Positions 37,292 to 46,614 are shown, counted from the first letter of the stretch. The stretch is 64,000 nt of DNA from Saprospiraceae bacterium (GCA_025055285.1 JANWXM010000015.1:1-64000); one strand, 5' to 3'. The notes: generated from the letters alone by a model not told the origin. Numbers and translations: made by a program.

Positions 37292-38374
37292 ATGAAGAAA
37301 CACAACTTCTCTGCAGGGCCGGCCATCCTGCCAGCACCTGTAATCAAAGAAGCGGCTAAAGGCGCACTTAACTATCAAAGTAGTGGCCTCAGCATCCTCG
37401 AAATTAGCCATCGTGGCCCGGAGTTTACAGCCATCATCGAAGAGGCGACAGCGCTCGTCCATGAGCTCTTAGAAATTCCCTCTGACAGCGGTTACCACGT
37501 CTTGTGGATGACTGGAGGCGCCAGCACCCAATTCTTCATGGTACCGATGAACCTTCTGGACAGTAGCCAAATGGCTGCCTATGTAGACACTGGTACCTGG
37601 GCTAGCAAAGCCATTAAAGAAGCAAGGCCTTTCGGCCAAGTAGAGGTCATAGCTTCTTCCAAAGAACATAACTACACTTTCATTCCCAAAGGATGGGAAG
37701 TACCAAAAAACGCGCGTTACCTGCATCTTACGAGCAACAACACTATTTTTGGCACTCAATACCATCGCTTCCCTAAATCGCCCGTGCCTATCGTGTGCGA
37801 CATGTCCTCGGATTTTCTAAGCCGACCGATAGACATATCAGCATTTGGATTAATCTATGCTGGAGCCCAGAAAAACCTAGGCCCTGCTGGCGTAACGGTC
37901 GTCGTTGTCCGCGAAGACATGCTTGGCCAAGTAAACCGCCACTTGCCGACGATGCTCGACTACCGCACGTTTATTCGGGAAAAATCCCTGTACAACACGC
38001 CTCCCGTTTTCCCTATCTACGTCTCCATGCTTACCTTGCGCTGGCTTAAGAAATTAGGCGGCACGAAGGCCATCCATCGGCGCAACAAGGCGAAGGCTAA
38101 GTTGCTCTACGACGAAATTGATGCAAATCCGCTCTTCCGAGGCACAGTGGCCAAAGAAGACCGTTCGCTCATGAATGCCTGCTTTGTTATGGCGCCTGGT
38201 TATGAAGCCCTAGAGAAAGAGTTTCTAAAAGAAGCGGAGGCCAACGGTATAGTCGGCCTTAAAGGACATCGTTCAGTGGGCGGGTTTCGCGCCTCGATGT
38301 ACAACGCTCTGCCAAAAAGCAGCGTTCAAGTGTTGGTAGACCTTATGCGCGACTTTGCCCGGCGAAAAGGCTGA
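37292..38374 (+). CDS. serC: Phosphoserine aminotransferase
   Basis: 360 residues starting MKKHNFSAGPAILP, the usual SerC start. The PLP-binding lysine is K194 in AGAQKNLGPAG, and GGASTQFFMVPMNLL and the C-terminal GHRSVGGFRASMYNA are family signatures. It makes 3-phosphoserine in serine biosynthesis and also serves pyridoxal phosphate synthesis in some bacteria; pdxH, another vitamin B6 gene, lies 2.6 kb away. A terminator-like hairpin overlaps its stop. Confidence 0.96.
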   Translation: MKKHNFSAGPAILPAPVIKEAAKGALNYQSSGLSILEISHRGPEFTAIIEEATALVHELLEIPSDSGYHVLWMTGGASTQFFMVPMNLLDSSQMAAYVDTGTWASKAIKEARPFGQVEVIASSKEHNYTFIPKGWEVPKNARYLHLTSNNTIFGTQYHRFPKSPVPIVCDMSSDFLSRPIDISAFGLIYAGAQKNLGPAGVTVVVVREDMLGQVNRHLPTMLDYRTFIREKSLYNTPPVFPIYVSMLTLRWLKKLGGTKAIHRRNKAKAKLLYDEIDANPLFRGTVAKEDRSLMNACFVMAPGYEALEKEFLKEAEANGIVGLKGHRSVGGFRASMYNALPKSSVQVLVDLMRDFARRKG

Positions 38375-38416
38375 GCCCTTCTTCGCATCTTTCGCCCTTC
38401 GAGAAGAGCCTTTTTC
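38365..38416 (+). terminator. Probable terminator after serC
   Basis: AAAAGGCT at the serC stop can pair with AGCC (38407-38410), with an extra stem of CTTCTTCG and CGAGAAG, followed by TTTTTCT. The stem has a 5-nt bulge, so strength is moderate. Confidence 0.4.
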
Positions 38417-38770
38417 TACTGGAAAACTAGACCGAGTTCTTTAAAATGCCAGCAAAGGAAAGTACGGGAGATGTTTGAAAGCTTGTTCCTACCTAGACTC
38501 TAGGATTACGTGCGAGACTGTTAACTACTCTTATGATCTTTGTCTCGAAAGTTACAAAACAATAAATTAACCCCTCATGCTTGGGGTGTTGTCGCCTTCT
38601 AGGCGAAGTCACAAGTTGAAATACTGAAGGACGATGCGAAGAGGTGCAGGCAAACTAACGCAGCCTATTTAATCGGCTGTTTCGTACGACTCTCTCCGCA
38701 TTCGCGCGTTCTTTGATAGACAACGAAAGTACTTCTTCATTTTTTACATTACCTTTCCCTTAGGATTATC
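38375..38770. other. Intergenic stretch with two small hairpins
   Basis: 396 bp. ACCCC (38570-38574) pairs with GGGGT (38583-38587), and TCGCC (38592-38596) pairs with GGCGA (38602-38606) across TTCTA. TACCTTTC at 38750-38757, one base off the promoter box, lies 13 nt before the SDR start. No gene seen. Confidence 0.35.
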
Positions 38771-39550
38771 GTGATTTTTCAAGAAGGTCTTTTTTCCGAG
38801 AAAACTATCTTAGTTACAGGCGGGGGCAGTGGTATCGGGCTAGAAATTGCCCGTCATTTCTTAAAATTGGGTGGTGAAGTCTACATCGCTTCGCGCAAAG
38901 CTCAACGGCTAGAAGATGCCATGGCGATCCTAAGGCCGGTGGGAAAAGTACACAGCTATCAAGTAGATATTCGAGAACCCGAGCAAGTCGCTGGTTTAGC
39001 CGAATTTATTGCGGAGCGCAGCGGGAAGCTCGACGTCTTAGTGAACAATGCGGGCGGTCAATTTCCTAGCCGAGCTGAGGATATTACTCCCAAGGGCTGG
39101 CAAGCCGTTATTAATACCAATCTAAATGGGACGTGGTATGTCACGCAAGCGATGGCCAAGCGCTTTTTCTTCGAGCAAAGGGCCGGAATAGTGGTGAATA
39201 TTGTGGTCAATCATTACCGGGGTTTTCCAGGGATGGCCCATACGGGGGCAGCTCGGGCTGGTGTGAGCAACTTGACGCAATCGCTGGCCGTAGAATGGGC
39301 ACAGCGCGGCATTCGCCTCAACTGTGTGGCTCCAGGCATTATTCAGAGCAGCGGACTAGAGCAGTATCCACCCGAATTGGTGGCCAACGTTGCTCAACAC
39401 ATCCCTATGAAGCGCTTGGGTACCCCTGCGGAAGTGGCTGCACTCGTCGTATTTTTAGCTAGCCCAGCAGCAGCCTACATCAGCGGAGAGACCATTTACG
39501 TAGACGGAGGTGCTCACCTCTGGGGCGATATCTGGCAGTATAGCGAATGA
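38771..39550 (+). CDS. SDR oxidoreductase, enoyl/dienoyl-CoA reductase-like
   Basis: 259 residues from a GTG start. The NAD(P)-binding TGGGSGIG and the NNAG motif are clear. The usual catalytic YxxxK is replaced by HTGAARAGV, as in the trans-2-enoyl-CoA and 2,4-dienoyl-CoA reductase branch of the SDR family, and INCVAPG-type NCVAPGIIQ follows. Probably a fatty-acyl-CoA reductase (inference). Translationally coupled to the next gene, which starts within ATGA at its stop. Confidence 0.8.
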   Translation: MIFQEGLFSEKTILVTGGGSGIGLEIARHFLKLGGEVYIASRKAQRLEDAMAILRPVGKVHSYQVDIREPEQVAGLAEFIAERSGKLDVLVNNAGGQFPSRAEDITPKGWQAVINTNLNGTWYVTQAMAKRFFFEQRAGIVVNIVVNHYRGFPGMAHTGAARAGVSNLTQSLAVEWAQRGIRLNCVAPGIIQSSGLEQYPPELVANVAQHIPMKRLGTPAEVAALVVFLASPAAAYISGETIYVDGGAHLWGDIWQYSE

Positions 39551-40371
39551 TGCTTTCATACCTCAACGTTTGGTGCAAGGCACTACTCTTTCCTCTTGTA
39601 ACTGGCTCGACAATAGGACAGAGCGACTCGTTGTTTCTGCTAAAAACACTGCCCGTACAGGCGCGTTTTGCCGTAACCGATAATCTAGGCAACCTATACC
39701 TCATCACGCGCCAAAATGCCATTGAAAAATACAACCGAGAGGGTCGCCTGCTTACGCGCTACAGTACCAATCGCTTTGGCTCCGCTGCCGCCATAGATGC
39801 TACTAACCCGATGAAGATCATCGTGTGGTATGCCGATGCTCGCGTTGCAGCTTTTTTTGATCGGAATCTGACACCTCTCAGCGAATTGAACCTTATCCAG
39901 GCTGGTTATCCCGAGGTGCGTACTGTAGCTGCAGCAGCCGACGGGAATTTGTGGATCTACGATGAGGTGGCCTTTCAGCTCAAAAAGATCAGTCCAGAAG
40001 GTGTGTTGTTGGCTGAAAGTCAGCGCCTAAATGCCTTGCTATCTGAGCGCGTATCCCTAGAAAACTTACACGACGACGGCAACACCGTGCACGCTTTTGC
40101 TCCACGCATAGGCCTGCTCAGCTTTGATGCCTATGCCCAATTTCGCCAGCGCCGAATTCTTGGAGACGCTAAAACATGCACTGCAACCTCTGCGCAGGCG
40201 ATTTGCCTGACCGAAAGCTCCTTGCTCCTCCTCGACTTCCTCCGCTTGAGTGAGCAACGCCTGCCCTTGCCACCTGCTGTTGCTGGACAGAGAGCAACCG
40301 TCTGGCTTAGTGCCGAGCGTCTGCTTGTCCAAAATCCTCTTCAGTTGGAAATATGGACGTGGCGCCCCTAA
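39547..40371 (+). CDS. Exported beta-propeller-like protein of unknown function
   Basis: 274 residues. The N-terminus is a weak signal peptide, with possible cleavage near STIGQ. The rest repeats short strands with the pattern [21 protein letters not shown] and [20 protein letters not shown], as in NHL/WD-type propellers. The start overlaps the SDR stop by 4 nt (ATGA), implying coupled translation, although a functional tie is not obvious. The end overlaps the convergent pdxH by 4 nt. Conserved hypothetical type in Bacteroidota (inference). Confidence 0.65.
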   Translation: MMLSYLNVWCKALLFPLVTGSTIGQSDSLFLLKTLPVQARFAVTDNLGNLYLITRQNAIEKYNREGRLLTRYSTNRFGSAAAIDATNPMKIIVWYADARVAAFFDRNLTPLSELNLIQAGYPEVRTVAAAADGNLWIYDEVAFQLKKISPEGVLLAESQRLNALLSERVSLENLHDDGNTVHAFAPRIGLLSFDAYAQFRQRRILGDAKTCTATSAQAICLTESSLLLLDFLRLSEQRLPLPPAVAGQRATVWLSAERLLVQNPLQLEIWTWRP

Positions 40372-41012
40372 GGCGCTAGCCGGGCAATTGTCCACTTGCC
40401 GTCCTCCAGTCTATAGCAAATCCGGTCGTGCATTCGACTAGGACGCCCTTGCCAAAATTCGAAATAGGTCGGTATGACTCGATAACCACCCCAGAACGGA
40501 GGTAGCGGCAAAACCTCATCGTGTTTGAACTGAGCCGCCAACTCCTGATAGCGCTGCTCTACCACATCTCGCCCGCTAATGACGCGGCTTTGAGGACTTG
40601 CCCAGGCGCTAATCTGGCTCTCCTTCGGACGGCTCTGAAAATACGCAACGGACTCCTCAGTAGACACGCGCTCAACGCGACCCTCTACGCGCACTTGGCG
40701 CTCTAACTCAGCCCAAAAAAAGAGAAGAGCAGCTCGCGGATTTGTCTCTATTTCAACGCCCTTTCGACTCTCATAATTGGTATAGAAGACCAAACCGCGC
40801 GCATCTAAGCCTTTGAGCAAAACCACACGCGCACTCGGACAACCCTCCGGCGTGGCAGTAGCCAACGTCATAGCGTTCGGTTCAGGAAGTTCGCTGGCGA
40901 TAGCTTCCTTCAGCCAACGCTCAAGTTGCTTGAAAGGATCAGGAGCAACATCGTCTTCCGAAAGGGAAGCCATTGCATAATTGCGCCTTAAAGCCGCTAA
41001 CTCAGCAGTCAT
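40368..41012 (-). CDS. pdxH: Pyridoxamine 5'-phosphate oxidase
   Basis: 214 residues, the normal length. [20 protein letters not shown], the FMN- and PLP-contacting [28 protein letters not shown], and the C-terminal [16 protein letters not shown] are diagnostic. It oxidises pyridoxine or pyridoxamine phosphate to PLP with FMN. Convergent with the propeller gene, the two stops sharing CTAA. Confidence 0.96.
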   Translation of the reverse strand: MTAELAALRRNYAMASLSEDDVAPDPFKQLERWLKEAIASELPEPNAMTLATATPEGCPSARVVLLKGLDARGLVFYTNYESRKGVEIETNPRAALLFFWAELERQVRVEGRVERVSTEESVAYFQSRPKESQISAWASPQSRVISGRDVVEQRYQELAAQFKHDEVLPLPPFWGGYRVIPTYFEFWQGRPSRMHDRICYRLEDGKWTIARLAP

Positions 41013-41086
41013 ACTTCATTGTTTATTTGGAGGCGAAGGTAGAGAACAAAGCCAGCATCCACTCGTCACAATAGATAGAACTACCG

Positions 41087-41094
41087 TTTCTTTG
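41087..41094 (+). promoter_or_regulatory. TTTCTTTG box 4 nt before the permease ATG
   Basis: One mismatch to TAnnTTTG, placed exactly 4 nt before the start codon, the same distance as at DUF4271. If active it would give a leaderless mRNA. Confidence 0.3.
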
Positions 41095-41098
41095 CGCT

Positions 41099-42457
41099 AT
41101 GCTGCGCAAAGCGTTGACACTTTATGGTCTGACGATGATTGCTGTCGGCTCTTGTATTGGCTCGGGCATCTTCGTAACGCCCGGTCAAATTGCACAGGCC
41201 GTGCCAAATGCAGCACTAGTGCTCTTGGCCTGGGCTCTAGGCGGAGTACTTGCTTTAACAGGAGCACTGACGTTTAGCGAACTAGGTGGCATGTTTCCGC
41301 GCTCAGGGGGCGTGTACACCTACCTGCGCGAAGCATACGGCGACTTGCCTGCCTTTTTGTACGGCTGGATCATTCTGCTAGTAGTAAACAGCGGCGCCTT
41401 AGCAGGTTTGGGAGCGGCCTTTGCCGAATACATGAGGACGTTTTTTCCGACAATGAGCGAAGCAGGAAAAGTGGGCATGGCTGCTGCCACAGTACTCGGT
41501 CTAACTGCACTAAATATTCTGGGCGTGCGCATAAGCCAAGCGCTGAGCAACGTACTCACTGGGCTGAAGTTGCTCGCCATTGCGAGCATCATTGCAGTGG
41601 GTTTCTTGTTTGGCAATGCAGAGCAGACAGGGCTGCATCTCTCCCTTCGCGAAGGCGTGCCCGACGCTTGGGCTACCGCCCTGCTCACTGCGCTCATTGG
41701 AGTCATCTTTTCTGTAGGCGGTTGGCATCACGCCTCTTACGTAGCGGGAGAGGCACTCAATGCTCCGCGCACCGTGCCCCGGGCGATGATCTTGGGGGTG
41801 TTTATCGTGACAGCGACTTACCTGTTGGTCAACATAGCCTATCTGCTTTTGCTTCCCTTGCAAGACATTGCGCGTACGCCTCGAGTGGCAGGCGAGGCGT
41901 TGGAGCGGGTAGTGCCCTGGGGTGGCCGGGCCGTAGCGGCGGCAATTGCACTTTCCATCTTCGGAACGGTGAGTATTTATACCATGTCGGCTCCGCGGAT
42001 TTATTTCGCTATGGCATCCGATGGCATCTTTTTTCAATCCTTAGCATCCGTACACGCGCGCTGGCGCACCCCTGTAGTGGCTATGGTCATACAGGCGGTT
42101 TGGGCAGTGGGGGTGCTATTGTTTTTCGGCGGGCTCTTTGAACATATTATTGTGTTTGTGACATTCGCGGACGCCTTGTTTATGGGTTTAGCAGGGGCTG
42201 CAGTGTTTGTTCTTCGCCGTAAGCGCCCCGACGCCGAGCGCCCTGTGCGCGTATGGGGGTATCCTGTCGTACCGGCCATTTTTGTCCTCATATCGGTGGC
42301 TTTTGCGGGAAATACACTTTTGGAGCGCCCAGAACAGGCTCTACCCGGCTTGGGCTTGTTGGCGATAGGCGTAGGTATTTTCTGGCGCTTCAAAGCCGGT
42401 GCTGAAAACAACGATTCACAGGATAAATCGAACAGCCTCAAGGATATAACTCATTGA
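41099..42457 (+). CDS. APC-family amino-acid permease
   Basis: 452 residues with about 12 hydrophobic helices. The first helix has the substrate-binding GSCIGSGIFVTPG of the APC superfamily, and helix 3 onwards shows PRSGGVYTYLREAYG, typical of LAT/cationic-type transporters. Likely an inner-membrane amino acid transporter or exchanger; substrate undetermined. Monocistronic. Confidence 0.9.
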   Translation: MLRKALTLYGLTMIAVGSCIGSGIFVTPGQIAQAVPNAALVLLAWALGGVLALTGALTFSELGGMFPRSGGVYTYLREAYGDLPAFLYGWIILLVVNSGALAGLGAAFAEYMRTFFPTMSEAGKVGMAAATVLGLTALNILGVRISQALSNVLTGLKLLAIASIIAVGFLFGNAEQTGLHLSLREGVPDAWATALLTALIGVIFSVGGWHHASYVAGEALNAPRTVPRAMILGVFIVTATYLLVNIAYLLLLPLQDIARTPRVAGEALERVVPWGGRAVAAAIALSIFGTVSIYTMSAPRIYFAMASDGIFFQSLASVHARWRTPVVAMVIQAVWAVGVLLFFGGLFEHIIVFVTFADALFMGLAGAAVFVLRRKRPDAERPVRVWGYPVVPAIFVLISVAFAGNTLLERPEQALPGLGLLAIGVGIFWRFKAGAENNDSQDKSNSLKDITH

Positions 42458-42740
42458 TAATGACCTACAGACCTTCTCCGCATTGACGTGCTACTGGATT
42501 TACCCTTTGGGCCAAATTGGGCAGCATTGGGTTTCGTCTCGTTGCCTCGGCTTTTTCATCGGTCGAAAAGTAGATTGCGCAAATCCTCAACCCTGCGAGC
42601 GCGTCATCCCTGCGTTTAGGCAAACCGATCGCCCTTTAGCACAGCTTTCCTTTTCAGAGGAAAGAGGACAAGCCGCTCGTTTTCTTCATTTTCTTCGGCT
42701 GCATGAGGCAGCTAAGGGTCGTTTTCCTCTGAGGCCTCAG

Positions 42741-43670
42741 TTATTTGTCCCAGCATTCGCGCTCCATGCGCCGGGCTAGCGCCGGCTCGCGAACTAGGCG
42801 CAGGTAAGACTCCCGATTATGCCGCGGGTTTTGTGCTGCAGAGGCGGTTTGAAAGATGAAATTGGCCAATACTGGCCAGCCCTTTTCTTCTAGAGCGACT
42901 TGAGCAATACAGCGGCTTCGAGCAAAGCGATGGTTTGGATATGCCGCATGCTGCACTCGAGCCGCTAGATCGAGATAAGCAGCGATGGTCTCTGGGGCAG
43001 GCTCTTCGAAAAGCACGCGATGCACACTGGGATCGTCGGGCAAATACTGCACCTTGAAAGCATCGCGATCGTGGATGGGGAAACCCGTAGGCAAAAGGAT
43101 GAGGCCAGTATCGGGTACCCAAAAGCGGCCTATCATCAGGCGATTGTCTTGCGTGGCAAAGCTGTAACAAACGAGGCGTTGTTGGTTCTCATAAGTAATG
43201 AAAAAATGCGCCAGGGAAACGTGCCCTTCTCGATTAAGCCGGCGCTTTTCCTGAGCAGAAAGCGGAAAGGTAAAAGCATCAGCCCAGCGGCGCTGTTTTT
43301 GCTGAGTGTCCCAGTGCATCAGAAGGGACACCGCGGCCCAAATGACGACGATTAGGCCTCCTGACATCGCAGCGACGCCCCACCAGTTGCGGCGCTCGGC
43401 GGCGCGGCGCTGGCGGTTGCGCGGAGTGTCCACTTGTTTGTTGACGCGAAAGCCATAAGAAAAGCCCGCTTTTTCCCTCTGAATACTGACCTCGCACAGC
43501 TCATCCTCGATGAAAAAAGAGTACGTGCGCGACTCCTTGACCGAAAAATCCACCTGCACGATACGCGCATCGCAATAAATGAGCAGATGGCCACTGCGGT
43601 CGCCGTGGTAGAGACCGACGCGGTGCCTGCCGCCAAAATCGTCCAAGAAAATCCAGCTGACCTGAGCCAC
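42741..43670 (-). CDS. Single-pass membrane protein of unknown function
   Basis: About 309 residues from a GTG at 43670, chosen because the in-frame extension to 43811 reads like non-coding sequence; the start is uncertain. An N-terminal part of about 85 residues is beta-rich (RVGLYHGDRSGHLLIYCDARI), a Lys/Arg-rich linker follows, then one transmembrane helix (GVAAMSGGLIVVIWAAVSLLMHW), then a domain of about 185 residues. No family recognised. It lies downstream of the SEFIR gene on the same strand, after the small ORF, with a 116-bp gap to that ORF. Confidence 0.6.
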   Translation of the reverse strand: MAQVSWIFLDDFGGRHRVGLYHGDRSGHLLIYCDARIVQVDFSVKESRTYSFFIEDELCEVSIQREKAGFSYGFRVNKQVDTPRNRQRRAAERRNWWGVAAMSGGLIVVIWAAVSLLMHWDTQQKQRRWADAFTFPLSAQEKRRLNREGHVSLAHFFITYENQQRLVCYSFATQDNRLMIGRFWVPDTGLILLPTGFPIHDRDAFKVQYLPDDPSVHRVLFEEPAPETIAAYLDLAARVQHAAYPNHRFARSRCIAQVALEEKGWPVLANFIFQTASAAQNPRHNRESYLRLVREPALARRMERECWDK

Positions 43671-43786
43671 GATGCAAAGCAGAGGGAATGAGTCGGTTTG
43701 CGATACGGTCGGCGTCGTCTGTTTTGTTCTCTCTTCGAAGGGCCGCAAAAGCGCGCAAGGCGCGTGCCTGCCCTGCAGCAGCGCAG

Positions 43787-44071
43787 TTACTTTTCCAGCG
43801 CCTGCGTGCAAGCTTTGTCGTCGAAGGTGGCTTCGACAGGCGTGGCAAAGCCCTCGCTGACCCGGCTGCGCGGGTCAGCGCCGCAAGGCGTCTCGTGCCC
43901 TGGAAAGCAGAAGGTGTCGTTGCCGAAGCGCAGATGCAGTTCGATGCACTGGCCGTCGGGGGAGACAATCCAGTGCTTGCGCGCGCCGCACACAGCGTAA
44001 GCGCTGCTAAGCAAGCGCACCGCATTAAGGCGGCGCAGCAGCACCTCTCCAGTTCTCGCTGCGGTATTCAT
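43787..44071 (-). CDS. Small Cys-containing protein next to the SEFIR gene
   Basis: 94 residues from the ATG at 44071, 91 nt past the SEFIR gene stop on the same strand. Codon use (mostly G or C in third position) matches the SEFIR gene. Five cysteines and a compact KHWIVSPDGQCIELHLRFG and FCFPGHETPCGADP core suggest a small folded domain. No family recognised. Overlapping open frames on the other strand exist because the region is G+C-rich, so this call is tentative. Possibly a partner or regulator of the SEFIR protein (inference). Confidence 0.45.
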   Translation of the reverse strand: MNTAARTGEVLLRRLNAVRLLSSAYAVCGARKHWIVSPDGQCIELHLRFGNDTFCFPGHETPCGADPRSRVSEGFATPVEATFDDKACTQALEK

Positions 44072-44162
44072 GCTGCAAAAATAAGCAGTGGCGCCCATTG
44101 GCGCATGCCTCAGGCGCAGCGGCCGACAGCGACAAGGAGGGTGTTGCAGGCCATGGATGTGT

Positions 44163-46373
44163 TCAACCGCCGAAGAGCTGACGCCCTGCGTTTTCGACAA
44201 CCTCCACGTAGTAGGCCACGCCGGTCTGGCGGGCTATGGCGAGGGCCTGGTCGTACCATTCTTGCGCCGGGCGCGGCGGCTGGCCGTGCGGGCCAAAGAA
44301 GCGCGCCAACAGGGCCATGGAAAGGTATGTGCTGGTTTGCCCCACCGGGTCTTGTTCGCGCTCGTAGAGTTGCAGCGCCTCGGCGTATTTCTCCGCTGCG
44401 CCCGAGGGATTGTTGTTTGTGACTTCCAAATCCCCCAGCGACCGAAGCGTGTTGGCCCGGCCCAGATCTGCTTGTTCTTTTTGGTAAAGCCCTAACGCCT
44501 GCTCATAGCGCGCGCGGGCTTGCTCCACCAACCCTAAGCGACTTTCCAAATCCCCCAGCGACCGAAGCGTGTTGGCCCGGATTGCTTGGTGCTGGCTGCT
44601 GTGGGCAAAGACTTTTTCCAAGGTTTCTGCTATCTCGCGCCCCAACACGGCGCTGAATTGATATTGGTTGCGCAGGGCGTTTTGAAACAGAGCCAAAACA
44701 TCGGCATTTGGAGGCGTCTCGCGGCACAGCTCCAGCAAAAAGCGGTGCAAAGCGCTGAACCGCTCCAGCAGTGCCCGGCACGCGGCCAGGGCTTCCTCCG
44801 TGCTGGCGATGCTGTCTGCCGCTTGCGCTAATGCAAGGAAAAAGGGCAGTACGGCATTTCGCGCGGCCGTCCAATCGAAGCCGTTGGCGCGCTGCTGGGC
44901 CCGGTCTAAGGCAAAGCGGGCCAGCGTGGGCAGCATGCGATAGACCTCGCCCTCGCGCCGCAGCACGCGGTGCCGGGTCAGGAGGCGCAGGGCCTCGTCG
45001 TCGGTCTGAGGCGCGATGGCTTTTACAGCCGCTAAAGTCGCTGCGTCTATGCCGTCGGGGAAGAGGGCGGCTACTGTCCACAGCAGCAGGGCGCCGGGAT
45101 GTCGTTGGGCCACAGCATCGCTGGTCAGGCGCAGCGACACGGTCAGGCTACCGCGGCGCGTAGGGTCGCTCTCGTTATGGGCCAGCGCGGTACCCTGGGC
45201 GCGCCAGTCGGCCATCAGGGTCGGCAGCGACTTCCAGTCGCCTAACGCGGCTACCAGCGCAATAGCCAAAGGGTGGCCGCCCAGGTCGCGGCTCAAAAAG
45301 TCGCGCAGCGCAGCGGTATCCTGAACTTCATCCAGGCGACCTGTCCAGGCGGACTGGAAGGTCTGCAAAGCAGCATCCGGCGGCAGAGCCTCTATTTCAA
45401 TGGGCCTGCCCAAGGCGTCTAAGCGGGCCCGCGAAGAGGCCAGCAGGCGGATGCTGCCCCCTTCCTGTAAACGGCGCAAAAAGGCGTTGCCCTCTGGGCT
45501 ATCTAAACTCTCTAAGTTGTCCAAATAGTAAATGCCGGGCTTGAGCAGGCGGAACAGCTGCTCGATGTTTTCCAGATTTTCGTAGCCCAAAGCGCGGGCG
45601 ATGGCGTCGGCGCACATTTCCGGGCTGGCGCCGTCGGGCACGCTAACCCAAAAGACGCGGCTGCCCGGGTTTTGCTGAAGCCATGTTCGCAGGGCGCGCT
45701 TGCAGACCTCCGTCTTGCCAATACCGCCCGTGCCTGTTACCTGCGCCACCACCTGTGCAGCACGGTCGGCGCCGTTGAGGAAAGCGACGACCTGCTCAAC
45801 CTCCTCGGCGCGGCCATAGACGTCGCGCAGATCGGGCGCCAGCCGCCCATCCTCGGCAATGAGCAGCCCCGGCGGGCGGCGTCGGTAAGGCTGCACGCCG
45901 GCATTCGGGTCGGGAATGTCGTCCACAATCGTGCGAAAGATGCGCTCGCACTGCGAGGGAAACGCAAGGCCAGCATAAAAATCGCGCAGCACGACGGGTA
46001 TATCTTCAACCTTCCCCCCGTCGGGCAGAATGGGGATAAAGCGGTGGTTCTGCAGCTTGCGCTCATAGAGTTCTTGGGAGATAAGCGCGCTTTCCCAAGT
46101 GCGTCCATAGCCGCCCGGCTGGCCCGCATCGCGCTTTTCAAAGCTGGCCTTGTACGCGGGCGTGCACACAATGAGCACGGCGTCGGTGTCCTCTACGCAC
46201 TGTTGCATCCAGGCGCGCCAGCCCTCGCGCGGGGCCCGATTCTCATAAGGGTGGTTGGTCAATACGTGTACTCCTTCGGAGCGCAGGTACCTCGCCAACG
46301 CCCAAACGCTCTGGCGCAGGGCGTCGCTCTCGTGAGCGTAAGAAATAAACACGCGCAGGGGCTGGTCGGTCAT
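44163..46373 (-). CDS. SEFIR-NTPase-TPR protein (STAND/NLR-like, probable defence)
   Basis: 736 residues from the ATG at 46373. Residues 5-150 form a SEFIR/TIR-like domain (RVFISYAHESD, GWRAWMQQCVEDTDAVLIVCTPAY, then WESALISQELYE). A STAND NTPase of NB-ARC type follows, with Walker A GTGGIGKT (214-221), Walker B around YYLDN (283-286) and LLASSR. A winged-helix-like stretch and C-terminal TPRs (RANTLRSLGDLE repeated) complete it. In other bacteria such proteins act in anti-phage defence, with TPRs sensing and the TIR/SEFIR part as effector. G+C is far above the neighbours, suggesting transfer. Upstream, TACCTTGC lies on the minus strand. Confidence 0.85.
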   Translation of the reverse strand: MTDQPLRVFISYAHESDALRQSVWALARYLRSEGVHVLTNHPYENRAPREGWRAWMQQCVEDTDAVLIVCTPAYKASFEKRDAGQPGGYGRTWESALISQELYERKLQNHRFIPILPDGGKVEDIPVVLRDFYAGLAFPSQCERIFRTIVDDIPDPNAGVQPYRRRPPGLLIAEDGRLAPDLRDVYGRAEEVEQVVAFLNGADRAAQVVAQVTGTGGIGKTEVCKRALRTWLQQNPGSRVFWVSVPDGASPEMCADAIARALGYENLENIEQLFRLLKPGIYYLDNLESLDSPEGNAFLRRLQEGGSIRLLASSRARLDALGRPIEIEALPPDAALQTFQSAWTGRLDEVQDTAALRDFLSRDLGGHPLAIALVAALGDWKSLPTLMADWRAQGTALAHNESDPTRRGSLTVSLRLTSDAVAQRHPGALLLWTVAALFPDGIDAATLAAVKAIAPQTDDEALRLLTRHRVLRREGEVYRMLPTLARFALDRAQQRANGFDWTAARNAVLPFFLALAQAADSIASTEEALAACRALLERFSALHRFLLELCRETPPNADVLALFQNALRNQYQFSAVLGREIAETLEKVFAHSSQHQAIRANTLRSLGDLESRLGLVEQARARYEQALGLYQKEQADLGRANTLRSLGDLEVTNNNPSGAAEKYAEALQLYEREQDPVGQTSTYLSMALLARFFGPHGQPPRPAQEWYDQALAIARQTGVAYYVEVVENAGRQLFGG
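44424..44460 (-). repeat. 37-bp exact repeat in TPR region, downstream copy
   Basis: 37 identical bases recur at 44544-44580, exactly 120 bp (40 codons) apart, matching one TPR unit. They encode RANTLRSLGDLE. Confidence 0.9.
44544..44580 (-). repeat. 37-bp exact repeat in TPR region, upstream copy
   Basis: Partner of 44424-44460. DNA-level identity between adjacent TPRs indicates recent duplication or conversion within the sensor region. Confidence 0.9.
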
Positions 46374-46614
46374 AGGTTTCTTTCGTTTATGGGACTGCAA
46401 GGTAGGCATTATTGAGGTTATGAAAACTGTCTGCTATACAACAATTATGCTTTTCGCCATTCTAAAAGGGCACACATTCTTCGGCCAAAAAAGCGGGTAG
46501 GCTCATGCCCCTCCTCGGCTGAGTCAAAGAAGCCGGCTCTTGACTTTCAGGTTTTTGCACGAATAACCAGCCAGCGGGCAACAACAGCCGCCTGTAGATA
46601 TCTCTTTCCTGGCT

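Noticed and set aside
41510-42037. 175-residue open frame antisense to the APC permease
   Set aside because: Mirror frame of a G+C-rich membrane protein gene; His/Arg-rich with no motif.
43688-44422. 244-residue open frame on the plus strand across the SEFIR gene end
   Set aside because: Antisense to the SEFIR TPRs; long only because the region is G+C-rich and lacks stops. Arg/Ala/Gly-rich and repetitive.
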